Shown one piece after another: positions 34,928 through 46,512 of a DNA stretch of 64,000 nt. The stretch covers positions 3,777,437 through 3,841,436 of the forward strand of contig PTFA01000020.1 in NCBI GenBank assembly GCA_003342895.1, read 5' to 3'. The notes below the pieces were generated by a model. It worked only from the letters and a program-made list of their open reading frames with translations, had not been told where the DNA came from and did not search any database. Every line of letters starts with the position of its first letter. Within the stretch, counting starts at the first letter, position 1. Both the position numbers and the translations under genes were made by a program. The stretch is from Casuarius casuarius (taxonomy: Eukaryota; Chordata; Aves; Casuariiformes; Casuariidae).

Positions 34928-37738
34928 AAAAATGAGGAGGGAGCCCAGCAGTTTAAGTTATCTGGTTTTAGGGATATTCATAAATGCTGAGTTGTTATAC
35001 GAACGACATTCTACCCTTCTAGGGCCACTCACCTGGATTCTAGTTCTGGACTTGAATTTCTGCAGCTATTCAGGAACAGCGCCATTAGAGCTCTGCTCAC
35101 AAAGTTTAAAACTTGAAAGGCCAAATTTTATGGCCTCCTCTATTACTCAGGAAACAGATCTGAGTTGACCTACAGTCTTCCTGCTGAAAATTCCTGCAAG
35201 TGCAAGCAGATTTCTTCAGGCCTTATAGCATGGAGCAGGGAAAGAAGGAAGCAGTGCACTGCAGCTTTTTGATACACCTGACCTGTTTTCTATGTCTTGG
35301 ATAATGATGTTGCTCCTGGATTCAGGAAGGAAGACTAATAAAATGCCAAAGTATTAAAAAAAAAATTTCACAACCAGAATGGGAATGACCTGGGGTTGTT
35401 CTGTGACTGTTTCCTTCCTGACCTTGTACACCCTTATTAACATATAGCAGGAAGACCATTCTTAGGACAAATTCATAAAAGAAATATTCTGATAGACACT
35501 CAAAGAGAGACTCCCAAAAGCCACAGAAAGACTAGTGGTAGATGATCACTGGGACCTTCTCTAAAACCACTGCATTTCAAGTTGTCTACTATTTTGAAAA
35601 GGTTTATGATTGTTGTTCTTGACTGCCGCAACTTATCTCTGGAATAGCTAAATGTGATTACCTACCACTTTCCTACAAGGTATTTCACAGAACACGGAAG
35701 TGCAGATGCATAAATTGATTTTGGCAATGTCATTCCTAAAGATTGTGTTCCAGATGGAGTGAAGGCGAGCAGGCAGTTCTCTATTAGCTGATATAGCACA
35801 CTACTAATCATCCATCAACATTTGTCACGCTAATTTGCATTTCAGAAGACCAGACTGCGGTTTCATATTGGCTGACATGAATACCTTCAAATCTTGTATA
35901 CAATCAAGTCCATATGAACAGACAGGCAGTTCTACCACAGTGGCATATTCCTGATGCTTTCAGAAATCTTGCAGAAAGACTGAAGAAAATGCTAATGGAT
36001 TAAAGGCTGTTGCCTCAAATGCCTGTTTGCATGAGAAATGGTTGTTATACTAACTAGTTTAATATGGGATTGAGTTTTAAACAGACAAGAACTACTAGAT
36101 GCATTAGCCTATGATTCTGTCAGGAATGTGCAAGTTATTCAACATAAGTCTTCTCATGGCTCCAAGAGGTTGCTACTTTATCCCAAGTACAGAAAAGACT
36201 GAAGAAAAAAAGAGAAAGTGTTCTAACACACCCACAGCTTGCTTAGTTTTTGCCACTTGCCAAAGAGGATAGAAACCCTACCTGTAGCAAGGAGATGATC
36301 TAAAATAGCATACATCACACAGGCTGGTAAATCTGATAAAGTCACTGTGCAAATTCCACCAATGGTTCAGCCTACGGTATTTCACCTACTTGTCCAAATA
36401 TATTGCATTACTACTAATAAATGGTTGTGTGACCTTCAGTTACACCTAGGACCTCAGAATGATGAGCATGCAGAGCAGGGTTTTTACCTGACTGAGTACA
36501 ATGACAAGAATAAAAAAAAAAACCATCGGCAATTTAGGTAGTTAGAAATCACCTGCTATACACACAAGCCCTCTTGCTTTTTGCTGTTCTTTAGATTGTG
36601 TCCTGCAGATTCCAGTGCTGTGCAAAAGAAAGAGCAAGGCTCAGCAGGTCAGATGCACTAAAAAAGTAAAATCAGATTACAAAAACAAGCTACCATGCAA
36701 TGTAGCAATCAGTCTTATACATAAGTTGTGTGAGACTGGCTCAAGAAATACTTTAGCACTAGAATGTATATGTAAAAAAAAAATAGTAAGGAGCCATGCT
36801 CCAGCTAGACAACTGTGTATTTTCCCTCTGTCTGGATCTTCCTGTTGTCAGATTGATTAATGGAATGTCTTTACATTTATCTGCTTTTGGATATCTTAAA
36901 TCTCAACAAGTCCATTTCATGTTTTTGCCACCAACATTTCCAGTAGATTTCTTTCAGCATGTCAGAATGACAGATAAGTTCCTGCAGCCAACCTTGTAGA
37001 GAGCTCATTATTGTTTCAAACTTGTGCGCTCACCCTGGAGGGGTGACTATACCACCCTGTACAAAGGCCTCCAGATTTTTAGGTCACTTTAAAATCTGTG
37101 TTGAGTAAAGATATCATTTCTCTGCTAGAGAAAGCTTTGGAGCAGAGGTCAAGACCACATTCTGANTTTTATACTGTTTTATATCTCTGGTCCATGTACT
37201 AAGCCACAAGAATAAAAACAACTGCAGTAAACACCGAGTAACTCAGTGTGGCACTTACTTGAGATCTGTTTTGTTTATATGGTTGTCTGCTGTATGTTGA
37301 AGTGCCATAGTTATTTATGGGATTGCTTTATTATTTTTCTTTTGAATGTTACAAGCTCTCACTGGCAGCACAGTGTAACATTACTGATACACATTTTAAA
37401 TTCACTTCTAAAGTGTTGATGATTTGAAGCTGGCATACAGTAATTGCTTTTAATGTTTAAAGAGATATTAATATTGAAAGAGAACAACTGAACACCCTTA
37501 AAACTAATTCCAAATGAACTAGTTCCTGCCCTCACTGTAGATTCTTATCTGCAATAGCAAATGCAGCCAGACTCTAACATACTAGCATCAGTAATGGTGC
37601 TTTGTCACAATTGCCATTGTTTTTGCATTGAATGACTGAGTATGAGTGAGCAGTGAAGCGGCAGGTTGGTTAACTACATGGAAAAGTTCATATCCTGCCT
37701 CTGCTCGACATCATACAACAGTTTCCTTCTCCACACAG

Positions 37739-38045
37739 CTGAAGGACCCGATTGCCCATTCTGTCTTGTAAGGTGCTTTTTAACAGCAAGGCAGAATTAT
37801 TTGACATGATTAGGATCAGTGAAGTGTCTTTGAGTCTCCTTTTCCTGTTGCCCCAACCCTTCCCACATTCTTCAAGTTGTATTTTGGCTTTAAGCTGCAA
37901 CTCCATACCGGTGAGCTATTGGGCATATTGCACCAGGATGGCTCAAAGGGTAACTGATTGTGGAAGCATGAATTCCCCAGCAAGCTCCTGGGAATGCAGG
38001 CTTGAAATTACTGGGAAAGTCTGCCTTCCCAAGGCAAAGGTACAG
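37739..38045 (+). other. Candidate spliced exon (strong acceptor and perfect donor)
   Basis: GTTTCCTTCTCCACACAG ends at 37738 and is a textbook acceptor with a pyrimidine tract. CAG|GTAAGT with GT at 38046-38047 is a perfect donor match. The 307-base interval has one frame open from 37743 across the donor. Its first ATG is at 37806, followed by a leucine-rich stretch (SLSLLFLLPQPF) that could be a signal-like or chance hydrophobic segment. The peptide is otherwise unrecognised, so a lncRNA exon or a 5' exon is as likely as coding sequence. An earlier GTAAGG at 37768 could end a 29-base micro-exon. A second perfect donor lies at 38329. Isolated consensus matches do occur by chance, so this is a candidate only. 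Confidence 0.28.
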
Positions 38046-38328
38046 GTAAGTCATGTAGCTTTGCTGCTCCTACATGTTAAAAACAAAACAAATACACACA
38101 CACTCTAAGTCATATTCCCAAACTTGTGACACTAGCCTACAAATCTGGGGTGGGGGTGACAACAGAAGAGATTTGGGTTCTTTTTATGAGTGTTACCAAA
38201 TTGTGTACTACAATTCACTGTGGTATTTGAGTGCTATCAAATTGGTCACCTTACGATGAGATGAAGAGGACCAATATGATTGCAGAGAACCTTTCTGAAT
38301 TAGCACATGCTACCTACATCAATCACAG

Positions 38329-38334
38329 GTAAGT
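38329..38334 (+). promoter_or_regulatory. Perfect consensus splice donor
   Basis: ATCACAG|GTAAGT lies 283 bases downstream of the first perfect donor at 38046. A weak acceptor-like TTGCAG ends about 44 bases upstream, near 38285. It may be a second exon end of the same unit, or chance. Confidence 0.25.
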
Positions 38335-41300
38335 CAAACTGTAAAAACCTAATGCCATTAGACTGTCAGAAACAAGATCTATACTCTTTACAAGATTATG
38401 TGTTAGTGTATTGTTTCTATTGTTAGCTACACTGAGGGTCTCCTTTCGGGATACTTAAATGTATGTCTTTAAGTATGTCTTTACTTGCTCTAGATTTACT
38501 TATATCTCATTCTCATTTATGAAATGCTGCATCCTCTTCCACCACTTTGGTTATGGCTCCTCCAAGATGCCACAGTACCATTGTTCTTGGACACTATTTG
38601 GAGTTACTCAATGAATATATGTGGCAGTTGCATATGAAAGACAGTGACAACAGTAAAGTTTCATTCTAAACAAGGAAGTTTTTGTGTTTATAATTTTGGC
38701 TGGCTTCTTCACTGAATTATATTAAAGTGGGATTCTATTTTAAAGACATAACATGTTAACTAAGGAAAAAAAATATGTAAATTTTATTCTGTCATCTTTT
38801 TCTTTTACAGTAGTAGCAAGCAAGTAGTTACAGTAAGATTGTGTCTTTTGGGAACAAGGTTACATGAAGAAAAGAACAAGTAGACAATAAACATATATGC
38901 TTTGTAGAAAGTTAAGCAATAAGCAATTACTTGCATTAGCAAAGCAAGACCCCATTCCAACGTCATCTTGAAATTCAGTCTCCCTCCTAGCAACCCTAGC
39001 ATCTCCCTACTAAATCTCTCACATGGTCTCACTGTTTTTCAGATTCTTATCTAGTGTGTATCTGACTCCTGACTTCCCTAACACTTAAATCCCCCCTTAG
39101 GCCCACAGCCAGTCTCCAAGTCTCTCCCAGCAACTTTTTCCAGTCACTTCCTGCAAGTAGTTCTATTTTCCTTCTTACCCTCAGACAAGCTATTTGTCCT
39201 ACTCTATTCACCTAGAGTCCTCCACAGACAAAACATTTAAACCACATAGGTGTCTCCAAGTGATAAGATCAAAAATAATCAGATTAAGGCAGAAATCCAA
39301 GATGGTATCAAATAGGTAACTGCTAACAAAGTTGAAGTTAGCAGCAAACAAGATGCTACAATAGAAAGTCAAGTCACCTTAATGAGTTGTAGGGTCAGCT
39401 CTATTTATAAACATTTCTAAATTTAAATGCAGTAATAATTTCTCTGCTACCTGGGATTTAGACATCCTTCATGACTCGCCATGCAATCCAATTTAAGATA
39501 CCTATTAATCACCTGCAGAACCAGTGTCATTAATGTACAGGTGTAAACAGACTTTCCATTTGCATTCAAACATATATTTTTATGTATTTCTCATTCTTCA
39601 TCCCTTGTCTCAGAAGGGTCATCTGCTTTGTACACTGTAGCTACCAGCCAGACACCCAAGATTGGTTAATATTCTCCTTCCCTCTAGCCATACTTGAAGA
39701 ACTTTCATCAGCAAGGAATGTGTGTGTATATCTCTCCTTCTCTCTCAGGGTCTGCTTCTCCTCTCAGATAACTTCCTAAAAGGATCATCTGTTTCAAGTC
39801 ACATCCTTCTGCCTGCCTAGGATTCTGAAATGAGTTATGATAAGCTGACCAGTGACTTAGCTCATACAATTATGATTCCTGACATAATAGCAAGGAGCAC
39901 TGTTGTACACTTACAAATTAATAGCTTCTGTCTAGTTAAACCCTTTAAATTTACTTCCCAAAGCTAGCTGACTGCNTTGTTTAACATGATTAACTGTTTA
40001 TTCTGATAGGCTAGTCACTTTTCCACTTATATCTACCTTTCAGTGGTGCAGACAAGCAATTAGAAGCTTAACAAAAGTGATACCATTTGCTAGTCAAGTC
40101 TTCTTCCTTCTTACAATACGATGGTCCAAACCCTTGTTATTAAAACAAAAACAAACAAAACAAAAGAAGAGAGCAACTAACAAATTGAGATCAGAAATAA
40201 GACAGAACCAGAAAGTCAAATTCCATTAAGTTTCAGATACTGATTTGACCCCTATTACATCTGAAACTGCCCTGACAGTTCCATTAAGGTAGGAATCAGA
40301 ACTGTAAGTGTCTTTGTTTTTGTTTATTGGTCAGTACTAACTTCCTACACTGATGTTAAAAAAAATCCTTATTTCTCAGTTCACCGTTTTTCAGTATTAA
40401 CTCATGAAAGCTGCTTAAAAGATCAAGGCATGTTAACACCTGGGCTCAAGCTACATATCACTTTAAACCTTGGATTTATCCCGAATTTGATATGATCTGG
40501 TTGCATACGTTTCTTTCTCAATCTCTCCGGAAAATAACAAAGTTATTTATAGGAGTTCAAGACTTAGAAGAAAAAACTCTGCCATAATAGAGAAGGAAAA
40601 TATTTAATAGCCTTCATTCTGAAAAGTGGTTATCATCTCCATAAGTGACTTTTTTCTTGTCTAGTTGACAGGACACAGAACACTGTAAGCAAGAACATCT
40701 GCAGCATTCTTTCAATACTCTGGGGAAAGCATGAAAAGCAATATGTTAGGGTAAGAGTATAAGTAATGGGGATTCTTTCTTTGCAGCTCGGTCAAAAGAT
40801 GCTTCATGTAGACATCTTTAATTTTTAAAGCTGAATTTATTTAGAATTCTTAAAGAAAAGAGCTGTTGCTACTGTATCTTCCTGCTTCAAAATCCTTTGA
40901 GTTTAGNAGTTGGAAGCTGACATACTTATTCCGTTAAGTTAGATGTCTGTGAGCATTTCCCATGGAAAAATTGTGCTGCATAATGCATGACTCTTCATTC
41001 TCTGGTAACATCAGTTGAAAAAAGAATGAGGAAAGGGAGAGAGAGACAGACCTAAGGGAATGGGCAATTTCTTTGACTTTCTTGCCATTATCAGGATCCA
41101 AAGGTTGCATTTTGAAAACCTGAATATAGTCTAAAAGTATCAATCCTGCTTTCATAGTTAACCTACACCTGCCTAATTCTCTGAATACTCACTATTGTTC
41201 TGTTTACATTAAGCACAGAATCCCCCCCTTCTTCTATATCCTGGGTTTGGTTACTCCCAAAATTTAGATCAGTCTTGAAAAAGCAGACATGGCAAACTAC

Positions 41301-41986
41301 AGTTTTCTCAGCTGGAGCCAAGGCCAAGAGACTTCCAGGCCCTCCCATACCATTATGGCTATAATTACTCAAACTAATCAGAAACTCCAGAAGAATTCAG
41401 AAGAGGACACTGTTCTGAATCCCTAATCTGTCAAAAAAGTAACTTGTCTTAGCTGAATCCAACAACTGTCATCTGTGGAAAGGCTTGCATTTTGATATTG
41501 TGCCATAACATAATAAAAAAATATGAAAGCTCCTACGAAGAAGAAGAATGCTCAATAGTCTGCCTATTTATGGTAACAAACTTGTGTTCACCTACTATCA
41601 TATGCTGAAAAGCCATCCAGAAGTTCCTTGCCCCTGCTGTCTTGCATCCTCATGTTTCAGAACTGAAAGTTTTAACAGAAGACACTTAAAATCCCCGAGT
41701 TAGTAATAGACAGAGTTTCTGCTNGCCCTTGCTATGAATAATACAAGATCTCTTGGCAGACGTTATCCGGCAGAAAATATCTTTGGGCTTTTGGGCCATA
41801 TGAGGTACAGATAGTCACAGATCTAGGCTTCTCGGCAGGTCAGTTCATTCAAAAAGAAGGTCACAATGCCATGGAAACACATTAAAAAGCCCAGTGCTAG
41901 CGTTAACTTGCAGAATGGATCACAGAAATGCTGCACTTTGATTCCCACTGTTGTTAATTTCCCTCCCCGCAGCCTTGTTGATCTCT

Positions 41987-41990
<4 letters not shown>

Positions 41991-42020
<30 letters not shown>
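41991..42020 (+). repeat. Poly-A tract, 30 bases
   Basis: This is the longest homopolymer of A in the window, preceded by TCTCTAATT and followed by GGATGGGGGAGAGGG. There is no polyadenylation signal or cDNA-like sequence immediately upstream, so a retroposed tail is not supported. Confidence 0.9.
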
Positions 42021-42024
<4 letters not shown>

Positions 42025-44559
42025 GGGGGAGAGGGAAGCCAGCACTAACAATAAGGTGCAATTACAGGATGCCTCTCTCACATCCATGAACTGAAAATGT
42101 ATCAATCATCCATTTACAAATAACTTCATATCTCCACTGCAAGACTTTTGTTTTAAGCCAAGGTATTTCACCCTGGTTGACTCAAGAAATCAAATAGTGC
42201 CAGCAAATATCATTAAGTCTGCATCAACACTACCATTCCCCAGTAAATCTCAGGAGCAGATGTGACAGCTGTGGGGACATCAGGCTCTGATGTTTGGAAT
42301 TGCCTCCTGGGTGCTGTCAGTACAAGAAGGAACTGCTCTGCAATGGACTTTCTCTATACCAACAAGGCTAGAGGTAGATTAAGTGAAGTAAATTTTGACT
42401 AAACTAAAGGAGGTGAAATGGAGATACTACTAACAGCAACACAGAAATTTGATGAAGCAAGTGAAAGGTATCAAGATTAAGGAGTGAAAGATCAGCCGAT
42501 TCTACTTTAAGAAGGTGGCAAAACAGAAAAACCATCCTCTCTGCCAGAGAACTTTATACTTTACAATAGCAAAAGCTGTACTACTTTTGGAACACTTTTG
42601 TAAGCCACTTTGGGGACTCTCAGCAATTTGGGGATTTGGGGATTCAGCAATAAGCTACTTCTCTGTAATCAATCAGTCTGTGAAGATAAACAAGATTCTA
42701 CCACTGTATATGGTGTTCAACCATAAGGAAGTCTCCCCTTTGATGAAGGGGATTTTAACTACTATGAAGTGAAGTACTGTAAAGATAACCACTCTACTCT
42801 TGAGAATCAAACACAAAAATGAACAGGCACCAAAACAACTATAAGAAACAGTCGTGAACTGAGGTGACAGCAGGAATAAAATGATCATGTCTTATAAAAT
42901 CAAAATATCTAGAGTGCTCAAGAATGAAATAAAAGCATCCCAGATCACAAATATATCGTGCAATCAAGTTAATGAAGAAACTCTACAGTGAACACAGTGA
43001 GAGTTAACCACAAACCACAAGCTCATCACACGTACAAAGGAAGGATCATTAAAGAGAAATGACTCCATGGGAGAACACAACACATTTTAAACAAAACTTC
43101 AGGAGAGTCTACAAAGGAGATAAATAAAAAAAGTGCCATATGGGAGTCCAAAGTGTATTCCAAGAAAATGGAAAGTCTCTTCAAAACATTTTCTCCAAAA
43201 ATCATTCCAAGCAAACATGGAAAGGAGAGACTNCAACTAGACCACTTCATAAAACACTAAGCTGTTGTCAGGAGAGAGGAAGAAAAGAAAACTAAGATTT
43301 GCCATTCATTATTTCTCATTTTAACATCACCTACAGTGGTTATATAGCTTTTTTTGACAACTTTCACAACATTCCAGTGGACCACAGTAGGTTTGGTGGG
43401 GTTCATATTTCCCTCTATGCTTTGGACTCTTTTCTTTGAGGATTCGTCTCGTATTCCTTTAGGAAACAAAGGAAGTCGTTCCCTAAAAATCTCTTATTGC
43501 TGCGCTGGCACAGTTTTTTCTCTGAGGAAAACAGTCACGTATGAAGAAGAAAGTTTAGCTTTGTATATTGATAGGCCACGANTGCTTTAAGTGTTGAATG
43601 CTGAACTATTTGCCTGAATGATACCAAAATGGAAAGGCAATTTTCATGTTTTATTCCACATGATATTTAATATCCCCATCTCAGGTCTAGAATACTCCAG
43701 ATAAGTTCTTATCTAATTTTTACTGACATTGGCATTCTTCTAAGTTTCTCTGTTAAAACTGATCCACAGTATTGTGAGNTTTATTACCAAATTAGCTAAT
43801 CCATTTCTCCAGTAAATATAGTCATTCTCTCGAGATCAGTTTACTTCCTTCTTAAGATGTTGGTACCCAAGATTAGAAACCTACCATTTCTTCCTCTCAG
43901 TTTACTACTTGTATTCATCACAATGAATCATGAATGATATGAACTTATGGCAAATCCAGATATGAGTGCCAAGGAGAAAAGTCTTAACAGTCAAAATCTT
44001 GACATTCATTTGTTTAAGAATATTATAAAGAAAAATGAAAAAAAATCTGATTTCATGTCACTAGTCAGTCTTCCCACCTGACACAGTTACCTACCTAGGC
44101 TGATAAGATGGCCAAATATTTTGTTTTCAAGCTCTTCCCTAAAGTTCAAAACACACAGAGGCACGCTGCTCTCCAGCAAGAACACAGACAATCTCACTTC
44201 AAGCACACTGCCATCAGCAAGGTCAGTGGGACTCCACACAGTTCAACAGATGTTTCTTTTCTCTCCATACAACCCAAGAGAGTCTCCAAGAATTAAAGCA
44301 TCAACTTCTGCCACCGCTTGAAGTAGATTCAGGCTTCGCCTTCCACTTCAGAGGGGTCACTTTAACCTGTGTCTAACAGAAGTTTGGTTGTCAATGTATT
44401 AGCCACAAGTCTTCCAGCAGTTTCACTACTGGTTTCAAGGAGGAAGCATATTTGGCCCCCAAGACTCTGCAAATACTCAGAACTGATGTAGGGCTAATAT
44501 GTAGGCTGAAACTTGATTCATGAACTTGCTTAATATGGCCAACTTAAAACATCAATAAA

Positions 44560-44580
44560 GATAGCATTTTAAATGCTATC
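44560..44580. repeat. 21-base perfect palindrome
   Basis: GATAGCATTT, one T, then AAATGCTATC. The ten-base arms are exact reverse complements with a single-base centre. Confidence 0.9.
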
Positions 44581-45673
44581 GATTTCACTACAACTGCCAA
44601 CCCATTACTGGTGCATTATTGCATTGAAGTATAGTTTAAGATAATTCACTTACTGAATAAGTGTAACCTAACAACTCAATTCCTGGCTGGTGATTTCAGG
44701 GTCCAAGCACTAGAACAACTGGATGATCGACTACCTTGTTTTTGAGCAATTAGATCATGGTTGTGTGACCCATGCGAGCTGTGCCTGGGACCCCGATCCG
44801 AGCTGCCAGGCATCCTGACTCAACGCTTTCCCCCGTCTGAACAGGGCTGCATGCCTCAGACAAGATGGCAGGGCCTGCCCTCTCCTCCCAGCATCTGCAC
44901 TTCCCATGCCCTAGTACCAGGCTTGTTATCCTGCAGCTGTGCTTGCCATCAGAGAGGACATTGAACAACAGATTTAGGGTAATTCACTGGGCAACTGCTG
45001 AAGCAAAGACAGGAAGATCCCCACAGCAGAGACCAAGAGGCCACAGCTGCAAGGGCTTCTTCACTGTGCCATCTCCCTAGTGGTTTAGACTAATGTGTTG
45101 ACATGCCAGAGCGGAGCTGGGGAGAAACCTCACGCAGAGCAAGGCATGCAAGCTACAAGGTGGCAGCCATTTTTCATGGCTTCTTGCACTGCATAAAAAC
45201 AGCACACTGGTACTAAACTCANATTTGAGCTCTTTCTCAGATTTCTAGCTTAAACAGAGTTTTCCTACTTCTTACCTCCTAGCCTCACTGCCACAGAAGT
45301 GACTCAACCCATTTATTCTCTACTGCATCTACTGCTCAGAGACCAACATCCTCCTCACCCCAGTATGCTGCCTGTCCCTTGACCCTAGGGCTTTAAGAAG
45401 AGTTTTGAAACCTTCAGGTGAGGATATCACAGCTCGAGCTGAGGACATGCTGCCAGATAAAAATGTAGTGTACAAGACCAAACTCAGACCCAGGTTAAGT
45501 GTGCTGCACAGCATTTCACTAATGCAAAACTTCAACTGTGGGTAACAACCTGGAAGTAGAAATATGTGTGTACTCCATCAGCATGCAAAACCTTCTACAC
45601 CGAGTACATCTTATCTATAGGAACGATTCCTGCCTAGAAATAGGAAAGGAGATCAAGAGATAGGCCACTAGGA

Positions 45674-45687
45674 AAAAAAAAAAAAAA
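45674..45687 (+). repeat. Poly-A adjoining the CR1 3' end
   Basis: About 14-15 A bases lie immediately left of the CR1 tail, so on the sense strand of the element they are a poly-T after its last CTGTGA. CR1 normally ends in short ATTCTATG-type repeats rather than a homopolymer, so this run probably belongs to the insertion site or is a later expansion. Confidence 0.75.
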
Positions 45688-46433
45688 TCACAGAATTGCA
45701 GAATGTTTGAGGTTGGAAGGGACCTCTGGAGATAATCTAGTCCAACCCCCCTGCTCAGGCAGGGTTACCTAGAGCACATTGCACAGGATTGCGTCCAGAC
45801 GGCTTTTGAATATCTCCAAGGATGGAGACTCCACAACCTCTCTGGGCAACCTGTTCCAGTGCTCAGTCACCCTCACAGTAAAGAAGCTTTTCCTCATGTT
45901 CAGATGAAGCTTCCTGTGTTTCAGTTTGTGCTCATTGNCCCTTGTCCTATCGTTGGGCACCACCGAAAAGAGTNACCCCATCCTCTCTACACCCTCCCTT
46001 CAGACACTTATACACATTGATAAGACTCCCCCCCCCGCCTTCTCTTCTCTATCTCTAGGCTGAAGAGTCCCCGCTCTCTCAGCCTTTCCTCAAGAGAGAT
46101 GTTCCAGTCCCTTCATCACCTTAGTAGCCCTCCGCTGGACTCACTCCAGTAGCTCCATGTCTCTCTTGTATTGCGGAGCCCAGAACTGGACACAGTACTC
46201 CACATGTGGCCTCACCAGGGTTGAGTAGAGGGAGAGGATCGCTTCCCTCAACCTGCTGGCAATGTTCTTCCTAATGCAACCCAGGATACCATTGGCCTTC
46301 TTGGCCACAAGGGCACATCGGTGGCTCATGGTCAACTTGTTGTCCACCAGGACTCCCAGTTCCTTCTCTGCAGAGCTGCTTTCCAGCAGTCAGCCCCAAG
46401 CCTGTACTGGTGCATGGGGGTTATTCCTCTCTA
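45688..46433 (-). mobile_element. CR1 LINE, 5'-truncated, ORF2 C-terminal end and 3' UTR
   Basis: This is the clearest mobile element of the window. On the plus strand it starts with the antisense CR1 tail (TCACAGAATTGCAGAATGTT, GGTTGGAAGGGACCTCTGGA). It then reads through the antisense coding end to TGCATGGGGTTATTCCTCT near 46433, where homology stops. Two minus-strand fragments in the same frame survive. Positions 46347-46141 encode an [18 protein letters not shown] block typical of non-LTR reverse-transcriptase C-termini (TLVRPHVEY here). Positions 45981-45769 include TEHWNRLPREVVESPS, the conserved C-terminal CR1 signature. The stop after MELLE is TGA where the family has CGA, a typical CpG decay. 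Later indels and a run of about ten G also break the frame. It is immobile, being truncated and lacking endonuclease and catalytic motifs. High similarity to the family makes it the youngest insertion here. Confidence 0.95.
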
Positions 46434-46493
46434 GGAATAGTGATATAAGAAAACTACCCAGTAGACACTCAACAGAAACACATCTGAATTAGT

Positions 46494-46512
46494 GGTGTGT
46501 GTGTGTGTATAT
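46494..46512 (+). repeat. (GT)n microsatellite
   Basis: About eight GT units run into TATATAC, some 60 bases beyond the 5'-truncation end of the CR1. Confidence 0.85.

Larger units (their letters stand above)
28441..37738. other. Gene-free stretch with scattered repeats
   Basis: I see no supportable gene. Short low-complexity tracts occur at 31343-31370 (poly-C then poly-T), 33967-33998 (TA/CA) and 34910-34927 (poly-T). A segment at 35690-35900 resembles a conserved non-coding element. Open frames such as the 126 codons at 30533-30913 (minus) and 110 codons at 28239-28571 (plus) have overlapping rivals and no recognisable motif. Confidence 0.5.
38335..45687. other. Gene-free stretch
   Basis: I find no supportable coding exon. 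It includes a motif-dense segment with a 30-base poly-A (41740-42130), a 21-base palindrome (44560-44580) and a GC-richer block open in several frames (44750-45080). Many open frames of 60-85 codons overlap on opposite strands and are unremarkable. Confidence 0.5.

Noticed and set aside
41991..42020. Poly-A as the tail of a processed pseudogene
   Set aside because: There is no cDNA-like or open sequence upstream, no AATAAA at the expected distance and no visible target-site duplication.
44108..44321. Two overlapping plus-strand frames near a GTCAGT donor-like site
   Set aside because: Both frames are short, they compete with each other, and no acceptor or family was seen.
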